Positions 1-5,238 of a stretch of 9,009 nt of DNA are shown piece after piece. Under the pieces are notes generated by a model. It was not told where the DNA came from. It searched no databases and saw only the letters and a program-made list of their open reading frames with translations. Positions within the stretch are counted from its first letter, which is position 1, and each line of letters starts with the position of its first letter. The DNA is taken from NCBI GenBank assembly GCA_001003855.1, contig LCPX01000029.1:2084-11092 (forward strand), written 5' to 3'. Made by a program: the position numbers and the translations under genes. Source of the DNA: Candidatus Moranbacteria bacterium GW2011_GWE1_49_15 (GTDB lineage Bacteria; Patescibacteriota; Minisyncoccia; Moranbacterales; GWC2-37-73).

Positions 1-84
1 TTTCACCTCCTCGACGTCCACGTATTTCTGGGTGCTGGCTCCGCCGCTTCCTCCTGATAATTTATTTGAATGCAATAATTCCAT
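1..84 (-). CDS. VirB4/TraC-like T4SS ATPase, N-terminal fragment
   Basis: Only the first 28 codons are in the window; the gene continues beyond the left edge. The start is the ATG at 84-82 on the minus strand, and the frame is open to base 1. The peptide has a Gly/Ser-rich stretch (GGSGGAS, residues 11-17) followed by TQKYVDVEEVK. From memory, this STQKY-(hydrophobic)-D beginning is typical of the VirB4/TraC-like ATPase that follows PrgI in Patescibacteria. VirB4 proteins are cytoplasmic, membrane-associated ATPases that power type IV secretion or conjugation machines. No Walker motifs can be checked because they lie outside the window. No Shine-Dalgarno is visible upstream. The call rests mainly on this short N-terminus and on the prgI gene upstream on the same strand. 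Confidence 0.6.
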   Translation of the reverse strand, partial: MELLHSNKLSGGSGGASTQKYVDVEEVK

Positions 85-192
85 AAATATTTTATTTTTC
101 GACTTACTTAATATCAATTTTCATGAACAAATTACGCATTGATAACGAATCTGCAAACATGCATAAAATTTAAGACTGCTTCAATATACCCT

Positions 193-281
193 GGGGCTTA
201 TGCATTTGATCGTCGTGAGAATGAGTATTTGCGCTAATGCGCATAGAGGCTCGTTCGAACAAGAGCAAATGCGTAAGTCCC
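193..281. other. Long stem-loop in the prgI-virB4 gap
   Basis: Bases 193-208 (GGGGCTTATGCATTTG) pair with 266-281 (CAAATGCGTAAGTCCC) along 16 positions. The two non-Watson-Crick positions (201/273 and 196/278) are G-U pairs if the plus strand is transcribed, but A-C mismatches if the minus strand is. Inside the 57-base loop is a small hairpin, TGCGC-TAAT-GCGCA (230-243), and a palindrome GTTCGAAC (253-260) flanked by short complementary arms. The flanking genes are on the minus strand. It could be a structured RNA on the plus strand, a DNA-level palindrome (protein or recombinase site), or a processing hairpin. It does not fold as a tRNA. No T-tract follows it directly, so it is not an obvious terminator. 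Confidence 0.5.
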
Positions 282-322
282 ATATATCCGCACACTTGTA
301 AAAAATTTTTATTTTAGCAGGA

Positions 323-796
323 CTATTTCCTGACTTCCGGTTTCTTTAATATGGAAACGACGTCCTCGTCCGCCTCCGTCCCTTTGGAATCTATGATTTT
401 GGCTATGCCCTTGAGGTTTTCCAAGGCCTTCCTTCTCCTGTCATCCTGGCTCTCCATCGCTTTTTCCTGCTTAGCCTCGTTCTGTCGTTGCTGGTAATTC
501 ACCTGCATCTTCTGGGTGGTCCTTTTCCAAACATAAACCTTCGGTCCGAACATGAACCTTATGCCGGAAAAAACGAAACTGATGAGCGGTTGCCCATACG
601 GCCTATAGAAAGCGAAAGCGACGAACAACAGGGCAGTAGGGATACCCAACAGGAAAAACACGGCCTTTGAAAGAAGGCTCCACATCGTGAACAGGGTGGC
701 TCCCATTCCGATCATCCAAAGCAACTGCTTGATGGTGAGCGGTCCTGCCACTTTGTCCTCCACGTTTATGTATTGCGGTACGTTGAAAAGTCCCAT
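323..796 (-). CDS. PrgI family protein (T4SS inner-membrane component)
   Basis: 157 aa. The N-terminus (NVPQYINVEDKVAGPLT, residues 5-21) is the signature of PrgI-family proteins (PF12666) found beside VirB4-like ATPases in Patescibacteria and Gram-positive conjugation loci. Two hydrophobic segments follow at about residues 23-42 and 44-64, then a conserved-looking RPYGQPL stretch and a charged, probably cytoplasmic C-terminal tail rich in K, E and Q. The family is predicted to occupy the VirB3-like place next to the VirB4 ATPase in the inner membrane. The start ATG at 796-794 lies 16 bases after the upstream pilin stop codon, so the two are likely cotranscribed. There is only a weak purine-rich stretch before the start. 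The gene order pilin, pilin, prgI, virB4 supports the call. Confidence 0.85.
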   Translation of the reverse strand: MGLFNVPQYINVEDKVAGPLTIKQLLWMIGMGATLFTMWSLLSKAVFFLLGIPTALLFVAFAFYRPYGQPLISFVFSGIRFMFGPKVYVWKRTTQKMQVNYQQRQNEAKQEKAMESQDDRRRKALENLKGIAKIIDSKGTEADEDVVSILKKPEVRK

Positions 797-812
797 TTTT
801 GTATTCTTAATG

Positions 813-1688
813 TTATCGGGCGAGCAGCACGGCTATCTGTTTGAGCACCACCATCGAAGACAAAGCCACGATGATTCCGATGATCGAGTATTTTATGATG
901 TTCTTTCCCTTGTCTATCCTGTCCTCGTCCCCGGCAGAAGTCACATACATTCCGCCTCCGATGATCAGCATTATGAGCGAAAGCACCCCGACTATGGAAA
1001 GCAGGAAGCGCAGAAGGTTCATGGCGATTTGGGTCAAGGAGAGCGCTCCGTCAACCATGCCGTTGGCTTCCAAGCAAGCTTGTTTCTGGGCTTGATCGGC
1101 AATTTGCGCGCAAACATCCGCCGTATTTCCCCAGCCCATGATTATGGAGATCTCCCTAAGGAACGACGGGGCGGCGATGGCGATGGCCAACCCGATCATG
1201 GCCGAGGTCACGGTGGATTTGGCCGTCTCCACCCTCCCGCTGTCACCTCCCGAGGTTATATACATGATGGCTCCCACGACTACGGCCACCAGCGCCAACA
1301 CCACGATTATCCTTTGAAGGTATGTCAAAAAATGCAACAGGAACTCCTCGACGTTGTTGAAGTCCAAGGGATTTTCAAATTCGGCGTTCAAGGTGGCCGC
1401 GGCCTGGCCGACATCGGCCCCCAATACGGGCGCTGTGGTAGTCGTTGGCGTCTGAGCCACGGTCGCAGTAGCACCTTGTTGTTGCTGAGCGACAGATGGA
1501 GCTACGGGGGCTGTAAGATTTTGCGAGGGAACCACTGAAATAGAGCCGTCGGGATTGGTCTGGGTCGTCATGACAGTACCGCTCCTTGACGGAGCAGTTA
1601 TGCCTATCGCGGAATACATCGGAAGAATGGCCGCAGCCAAAATTCCGACAAAAAAAATGTTTTTTAATTTAAAAATCTTTTTTTTCAT
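813..1688 (-). CDS. T4SS pilin-like membrane protein with two pilin units
   Basis: 291 aa from the ATG at 1688-1686. This start is chosen over an in-frame ATG at 1742 because it begins a clean signal peptide (MKKKIFKLKNIFF, then a hydrophobic core ending near GITA, about residue 32) and has the only clear Shine-Dalgarno in the window. A Thr/Ala/Gln-rich low-complexity linker follows (about residues 33-95). Then come two copies of one module, each of two hydrophobic helices around a polar loop: GAIMYITSGGDSGR (loop about 143-152) and GGGMYVTSAGDEDR (about 248-257). Between them lies a polar segment with two cysteines (about residues 193 and 205). The module matches the T4SS pilin-type proteins of Patescibacteria (PF18895-like, VirB2/TrbC-like topology). 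The double unit suggests a fused dimer or membrane scaffold instead of a simple filament subunit. Confidence 0.75.
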   Translation of the reverse strand: MKKKIFKLKNIFFVGILAAAILPMYSAIGITAPSRSGTVMTTQTNPDGSISVVPSQNLTAPVAPSVAQQQQGATATVAQTPTTTTAPVLGADVGQAAATLNAEFENPLDFNNVEEFLLHFLTYLQRIIVVLALVAVVVGAIMYITSGGDSGRVETAKSTVTSAMIGLAIAIAAPSFLREISIIMGWGNTADVCAQIADQAQKQACLEANGMVDGALSLTQIAMNLLRFLLSIVGVLSLIMLIIGGGMYVTSAGDEDRIDKGKNIIKYSIIGIIVALSSMVVLKQIAVLLAR

Positions 1689-1698
1689 ATTTTCCTTC
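1689..1698 (-). promoter_or_regulatory. Shine-Dalgarno that sets the double-pilin start
   Basis: On the minus strand GAAGGA (1698-1693) stands four bases before the ATG at 1688. It is the only convincing Shine-Dalgarno in front of any gene in the window, and it favours this start over the in-frame ATG 54 bases upstream, which has none. Confidence 0.6.
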
Positions 1699-1798
1699 GT
1701 AAATATTATTTTTTGTTCCCTGCCAATTGACCAACTCTCCATTACCCAGCTTCTATAAATACTACCCGGGCTCCTATGAACCCATTAATAATTCCGGA

Positions 1799-2263
1799 CT
1801 AGGGGGTAGGTGCAGCCGTACAGGTCGCATCGAACTTGTACCACGATCCGACTATTCCACTGTTCACTCCCAAAAGCAGCATCCCATAATTTATGATCAG
1901 CCAGGCGCTCACCATCACCACGATACCTATGGCCGTGTTCTTCATCGCGCCTTTAGCCATCTCGATCCTTCCGCTGTCTCCCCCGGAAACGATATACAGG
2001 ACTCCGGCGAAAGTGAACACCGCGACTCCCGCGATGAAAGCGATCCCCATGCCCCACTTCATAAGTCCCTGCATTCCGACGATTATGTGGCAGAGCGTAC
2101 AGCGCGACTCGCCTCTTCCTCCGCATGGCACCAAGCCTGCCGCGTCCGCGGCATATGGCGCGAACACCAACCCTACCGACAGAGCAGCAACTACTATGAA
2201 AGCGTATTTTCTAATTATCAAGCTCATTGTTTTTGTTTTTTGTTTTTTATTTTGAGCGCCCAT
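1799..2263 (-). CDS. T4SS pilin-like protein, single unit
   Basis: 154 aa from the ATG at 2263, which directly abuts the stop codon of the upstream solute-binding protein (TAA then ATG), suggesting translational coupling. A second in-frame ATG (2227, MSLIIRKYAF) would give 142 aa and a more usual signal peptide; neither has a Shine-Dalgarno. A signal peptide core (about residues 20-38) ends at ADAAG, giving likely cleavage near residue 41. The mature part starts with a cysteine cluster (C47, C55 and C58, the last two as CTLC). Two membrane helices follow around the loop YIVSGGDSGR (about 90-99), and a fourth cysteine is at 148. This is the VirB2-like T4SS pilin architecture (PF18895 type) common in Patescibacteria. 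The loop is almost identical to that of the first unit of the double pilin downstream, so the two genes are paralogues. Confidence 0.75.
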   Translation of the reverse strand: MGAQNKKQKTKTMSLIIRKYAFIVVAALSVGLVFAPYAADAAGLVPCGGRGESRCTLCHIIVGMQGLMKWGMGIAFIAGVAVFTFAGVLYIVSGGDSGRIEMAKGAMKNTAIGIVVMVSAWLIINYGMLLLGVNSGIVGSWYKFDATCTAAPTP

Positions 2264-3664
2264 TTATCTGCTCATGATTTCCGTGATCCTATTGGAAGCC
2301 AGGGAAAGCGCATCATAGGGCCTCCCCCCTCCTTTACTCACGTAATCTATGGCGTCGGCAAATATCTTTTCAATGGAATCGGGATTTTTCTGGTACCAAT
2401 TTTTCGCGATGAGGTTCCCTTTAGCGAACACCCCCAGCTTCGGATCGTCTTTTTGCTTGTCGATCAAATCCCTCCTAGCCGCCGGCCTGTTGGTTTTTTC
2501 AATATATTTGGCGGCCGGATCATAGTTGATCGGGAAATCTTTGAAATTTCCGGAAAAGGCGTTGTACAGCCGGATAACTCCGCTGTTTTTCATCGTCAGG
2601 AATTTCAGAAACTGCCAGGACTCGTGGACGCGGGCTTCGTTCGGAAGATCCCTGCCGGTCAAGCCGTCTTTGGTACCGACTTTGTTTTTGGAAACCCCCC
2701 AGCCCCAATAATTGGCATAGCTTACAGGATCGATGTCGCTTACCTGGGGAACAGGGGCGATGTCGAAATTCAATTTGGAATTCTTGTTTTTGATGGTGTC
2801 GATCTGCCAGGAATAGTTCAGCATCATGGCCAAATTTCCCTCCGAAAAAGCGTCCAGGGAATAGTGCATGTCGTTGTTCCAGGTGTAGAGCGGGGAATCT
2901 TTTTTCGCGAACTGGGCATAGTAACCCAAAGCTACCTCGCCCGCCCTGACGACGCTTCCGTCGGAACCGACGACGCCCTCGTTTATCTTCGCTTCCTTGT
3001 TGTTGTCATCGGTCATCTTGGCTCCGTTCTGGAGCATCAAAAGACCCAGGATATCCGTGGATCTGTTTATATTGTAAGCCGTTCCCATAGCGGCCCCTGA
3101 TTGCGTGATCGAGCCGAAGGCGTCAAGCTTTGTAAGCTTGGTCGCGGCATCGTTGAATTCGGCCCAGGTCTTCGGCGGAGCGGTTATCCCGGCGGAGTTG
3201 AACAGACTTTTGTTGTAATAAAGCGCCATCGAATCGACGCTGAGAGGCAGAGCGTAAACCTTATCCTCGGAAACGAAATCCGACTGGACGACATCCACAA
3301 AGTTTTCCTTGATCTTATCAAGTCCGATCAAGCCCTTGGGGGACGCTTCCAATTTCGATTCGAACGAAGGCAACCAGGTGTTTTGGACCAGGAAGATATC
3401 CGGTCCTTGTCCGGAAGCCAACGCGTCGATGAGTTCCGTCTTATACGTATCAGGGGAAAATTTCTTATATTTGATTTCGCCTACATAGGGATTCACTTTC
3501 TTGTACTCGGCGATGGCCTCGACGAAAACATCGCTGCTGTCGAAAACCCCCCATATCTCCAGATTCACCAGATATGGAACGCTCTTGGGTTCGTTGCAAC
3601 CCGAAAAAAACAAAACCGGAACGAATGCCAACAAAGAAAGGATGATTTTGATGTTTTTTTTCAT
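2264..3664 (-). CDS. Extracellular solute-binding lipoprotein (sugar-type, SBP family 1)
   Basis: 466 aa. The N-terminus is a lipoprotein signal peptide: MKKN, a hydrophobic core, then FFSGC with the acylated cysteine at about residue 23. The mature protein looks like the sugar-type ABC solute-binding family (PF01547/PF13416): an early EIWGVFDSSDVF strand and helix, the segment ELIDALASGQGPDIFLVQ (about residues 78-95), YYNKSLFNSAGI (about 149-160), and the aromatic-rich region YTWNNDMHYSLDAFSEGNLA (about 260-279). Such proteins bind oligosaccharides or related solutes outside the membrane and pass them to an ABC permease. No permease or ATPase gene is nearby. The gene sits directly upstream of two pilin genes, its stop codon touching the next start. 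It may feed a distant permease, or act as a surface binding protein of the secretion apparatus. The ligand cannot be told from sequence alone. Confidence 0.85.
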   Translation of the reverse strand: MKKNIKIILSLLAFVPVLFFSGCNEPKSVPYLVNLEIWGVFDSSDVFVEAIAEYKKVNPYVGEIKYKKFSPDTYKTELIDALASGQGPDIFLVQNTWLPSFESKLEASPKGLIGLDKIKENFVDVVQSDFVSEDKVYALPLSVDSMALYYNKSLFNSAGITAPPKTWAEFNDAATKLTKLDAFGSITQSGAAMGTAYNINRSTDILGLLMLQNGAKMTDDNNKEAKINEGVVGSDGSVVRAGEVALGYYAQFAKKDSPLYTWNNDMHYSLDAFSEGNLAMMLNYSWQIDTIKNKNSKLNFDIAPVPQVSDIDPVSYANYWGWGVSKNKVGTKDGLTGRDLPNEARVHESWQFLKFLTMKNSGVIRLYNAFSGNFKDFPINYDPAAKYIEKTNRPAARRDLIDKQKDDPKLGVFAKGNLIAKNWYQKNPDSIEKIFADAIDYVSKGGGRPYDALSLASNRITEIMSR

Positions 3665-3712
3665 TTTATATTCGGCTGAAATCTCAGCGCTTATCCGTTA
3701 TGTGACAAAATA

Positions 3713-4267
3713 CTATTTTTCCGCGACGAAAGCGTAATGGAAATTGCCCGCATCCACCTCTTTTCCGATGGAAAATCCCTGTTTTTCGGCGAGTCCTTTC
3801 AGGGCATCCTTGGGTATCCTCAAGCTGTGGTGCGGACCGATGGAAAAATCCTTGTCCCCCCATTCCACCACGATAGCTTTCCCTCCTTTTTTAAGCACCC
3901 TATAAGCTTCCTTGAGAATCGTTTCCTTGTCTTTATTTTGAAACAAAACACCCTTCATTATCACCCAATCCAAACTGTCGGATGAAAGTCCGCTACCCTC
4001 GTTTTTTTCCAGATTAACCCTTTTGGTTTCCACATTCGAAAGGCCCATGGATTTGGACCTGCTTTCAACGGTTTCCAGAACGTGGGGCAGTATATCCAAA
4101 GCCATCAACTTTCCGTCGTTGCCTATGGTCTTGGCGAAAGGCAATGAGAAATATCCCGAGGCGCAACCGAAATCTGCCGCCACCGAACCGCTTTCGACAT
4201 CGAGCTGGGCGATTATTTTTTCCGGATCCAAAAACTGGTTTTCCACTGGGGCGGATTTCGTTTCCAT
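3713..4267 (-). CDS. Class I SAM-dependent methyltransferase
   Basis: 184 aa from the ATG at 4267 (METKSAPVENQFLDPEKI). An upstream in-frame ATG at 4315 would add 16 residues (MFFVVKLIGK...). The frame stays open further, but that part overlaps a tRNA gene on the other strand and is not coding. Motif I of the Rossmann fold is VAADFGCASGYF (about residues 29-40). The acidic residue after strand 2 is in ALDIL (about 56-60), the strand 4 region is LDWVIMKGVL (about 99-108), and VLKKGGKAIVVEW (about 124-136) is the usual post-motif. The length and order fit small Methyltransf_11/31-type enzymes related to UbiE and arsenite methyltransferases, but the substrate is unknown. It is 48 bases upstream of the solute-binding gene on the same strand, so it could be the first gene of that operon. 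No terminator is visible between them, only a 5-bp hairpin (3675-3688). Confidence 0.8.
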   Translation of the reverse strand: METKSAPVENQFLDPEKIIAQLDVESGSVAADFGCASGYFSLPFAKTIGNDGKLMALDILPHVLETVESRSKSMGLSNVETKRVNLEKNEGSGLSSDSLDWVIMKGVLFQNKDKETILKEAYRVLKKGGKAIVVEWGDKDFSIGPHHSLRIPKDALKGLAEKQGFSIGKEVDAGNFHYAFVAEK

Positions 4268-4333
4268 GTGCGAATGTGTTATGGCTTTACCAATCAATTT
4301 TACAACAAAAAACATAAATCGCAAAATGGAAGA

Positions 4334-4374
4334 CCCGGGCAGGGAACGTTGGCGGTTAAACATATCCTGCCGGG
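4334..4374. other. GC-rich inverted repeat in methyltransferase/tRNA divergent region
   Basis: CCCGGGCAGG (4334-4343) pairs with CCTGCCGGG (4366-4374), nine base pairs with one bulged G and a 22-base loop. It lies between the divergent methyltransferase and tRNA-Ser genes, most likely in the 5' leader of the methyltransferase operon on the minus strand. It has no T-tract on either side. It could be a leader RNA structure or a protein-binding site. It matches no riboswitch class I recognise. Confidence 0.35.
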
Positions 4375-4383
4375 ACAGCGGGA

Positions 4384-4412
4384 TTGAATTTTTACCGGTT
4401 ACATGATATATG
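4384..4412 (+). promoter_or_regulatory. Extended -10 promoter for tRNA-Ser
   Basis: TTGAAT (4384-4389), a 17-base spacer and TATATG (4407-4412), preceded by TG one base upstream (4404-4405), form a sigma-70-type promoter with an extended -10. Transcription would begin near 4419, about ten bases before the mature tRNA. Each hexamer matches the consensus at four of six positions, so this is a plausible but unproven site. Confidence 0.45.
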
Positions 4413-4429
4413 TTATATGTTGTCCCTAA

Positions 4430-4518
4430 GGAGGGTTGGCAGAGCCCGGTCGAACGCGCCGCACTCGAAATGCGGTAAGGGAGAAATCTCTTCAGAGGTT
4501 CAAATCCTCTACCCTCCG
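4430..4518 (+). tRNA. tRNA-Ser (anticodon CGA)
   Basis: A class II tRNA. The acceptor stem GGAGGGT (4430-4436) pairs perfectly with ACCCTCC (4511-4517), followed by the G discriminator expected of serine tRNAs. The anticodon stem CCGCA/TGCGG (4459-4463/4471-4475) holds the loop CTCGAAA, giving the anticodon CGA (4466-4468), which reads UCG. A long variable arm with its own stem (GGGAGAAATCTCTT region) follows, and the T arm is AGAGG-TTCAAAT-CCTCT. The 3' CCA is not encoded (the next bases are CAAA), so a CCA-adding enzyme is needed. It is divergent from the methyltransferase and has its own likely promoter. No clear terminator follows. Confidence 0.95.
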
Positions 4519-4558
4519 CAAAAGCAAAAACTTGACAAAATATTCTTCCGAGCGGCAT

Positions 4559-4580
4559 TTTTCCTTTACATCAAGGAAAA
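4559..4580. repeat. Operator-like inverted repeat over the -35 box
   Basis: TTTTCCTT (4559-4566) and AAGGAAAA (4573-4580) are perfect complements separated by six bases. The repeat covers the -35 hexamer (4565-4570) of the promoter ahead of the DUF4446 gene. No T-tract follows on either strand, so it does not read as a terminator. A dimeric repressor site is possible. Confidence 0.35.
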
Positions 4581-4593
4581 TACGTGATATATT
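4565..4593 (+). promoter_or_regulatory. Extended -10 promoter for the DUF4446 gene
   Basis: TTTACA (4565-4570), a 17-base spacer and TATATT (4588-4593) with TG at 4585-4586 give a good sigma-70-type promoter with an extended -10 (TG-A-TATATT). Transcription should begin near 4600, about 24 bases before the DUF4446 start. A second TTGACA at 4532-4537 has no convincing -10 partner. Confidence 0.55.
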
Positions 4594-4623
4594 TTCAAAA
4601 GTAATCCTGTAAAAATCAACGAA

Positions 4624-5127
4624 ATGCTGCCGATGGTTGATAAAACTATTATTTTTGCGTCCATTGCCGGATTTATTGGCTTATTAGGAATATTTTTGTC
4701 CTCGGTAGCCTTACTGAAAATAAGACAAATAAGCAGAAGAAATGAGATCATGTTTTCGGGCAAGCAAGCAAAAAGCCTGGAATCGCTTATTTCGGACCAT
4801 TCGGAAGCGATCTTAAACATGGACAAGGAGATCCAGGAACTCTTTGAGATTTCCAACAGGATACACAACCTCGCATCCAAAGGGATACATAAGATCGGGG
4901 TCATAAGATTCAATCCCTTCAAGGACATAGGCGGCAACCAAAGCTTCGTAGTGGCGCTGTTGGACGGAAAAAACACCGGATTGGTCATATCATCCCTGCA
5001 TACCAGGGAAGGCACCAGGGTTTATTCAAAGCCCATAACGAAGGGAAAATGCGAAGAATACCAATTGACCGAGGAGGAATCCACGGCCATTTCAGCGGCC
5101 ATGCTCCAAAAAGGCACGAAAATCTAG
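4624..5127 (+). CDS. DUF4446 family membrane-anchored protein
   Basis: 167 aa. A single N-terminal membrane helix (about residues 8-32) is followed by a positively charged stretch and an amphipathic, probably coiled-coil segment (about 45-88). A conserved C-terminal domain comes next: KIGVIRFNPFKDIGGNQSF (about 90-108), then ALLDGKNTGLVISSLHTREG and RVYSKPI. This arrangement and the NPF-D-GG-QSF core match the DUF4446 family (PF14584), small proteins of unknown function found in Firmicutes and Patescibacteria. The domain would face the cytoplasm if the helix is a signal anchor. The ATG at 4624 is chosen as the first in frame after the promoter; ATG 4633 is an alternative, and neither has a Shine-Dalgarno. 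It lies 109 bases upstream of infB on the same strand, so readthrough into the translation cluster is possible. Confidence 0.8.
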   Translation: MLPMVDKTIIFASIAGFIGLLGIFLSSVALLKIRQISRRNEIMFSGKQAKSLESLISDHSEAILNMDKEIQELFEISNRIHNLASKGIHKIGVIRFNPFKDIGGNQSFVVALLDGKNTGLVISSLHTREGTRVYSKPITKGKCEEYQLTEEESTAISAAMLQKGTKI

Positions 5128-5130
5128 GCT

Positions 5131-5163
5131 TTCCGAAGCCGCTCGAGCGGGGGCGGATCGGAA
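5131..5163 (+). other. Hairpin after the DUF4446 gene
   Basis: TTCCGA (5131-5136) pairs with TCGGAA (5158-5163). Inside is a perfect 12-base palindrome, CCGCTCGAGCGG (5139-5150). It begins four bases after the DUF4446 stop codon. There is no T-tract, so it is not a classical intrinsic terminator; it may stabilise the 3' end or attenuate readthrough toward infB. Confidence 0.35.
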
Positions 5164-5215
5164 TCCAAGGACAGATGATTACCGCTATTTTTACGCTATA
5201 AGACCAAATATAAGC

Positions 5216-5238
5216 CATAAAACTACATAAAACTACAT
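5216..5238 (+). repeat. 10-bp tandem repeat ending at the infB start codon
   Basis: The unit CATAAAACTA occurs twice in tandem (5216-5225, 5226-5235) and a third partial copy, CAT, contains the first two bases of the infB ATG. It replaces a Shine-Dalgarno in the leader. It may be a slippage product or an A-rich, unstructured initiation region. Confidence 0.5.

Noticed and set aside
248..266. tRNA T-arm-like sequence (GTTCGAAC) in the prgI-virB4 gap
   Set aside because: The flanking bases do not form a T stem on either strand, and no acceptor or anticodon stem fits.
687..1538. Long plus-strand open frame (283 codons) opposite the pilin and prgI genes
   Set aside because: Composition is rich in His, Gly and Arg without any family pattern; the opposite strand encodes recognisable membrane proteins.
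1727..3100. Long plus-strand open frame (457 codons) opposite the solute-binding and pilin genes
   Set aside because: It crosses two genes with clear signal peptides and family motifs on the minus strand; it is a codon-bias shadow.
4430..4518. tRNA-Ser as an integration site marking the T4SS region as a mobile element
   Set aside because: The T4SS genes lie on the 5' side of the tRNA, no duplicated tRNA 3' end or integrase gene is visible, and such loci are chromosomal in many Patescibacteria.
4268..4558. N-terminal extension of the methyltransferase frame to 4558
   Set aside because: It would read through the antisense of the tRNA-Ser gene and its promoter; the methyltransferase fold starts after 4267.
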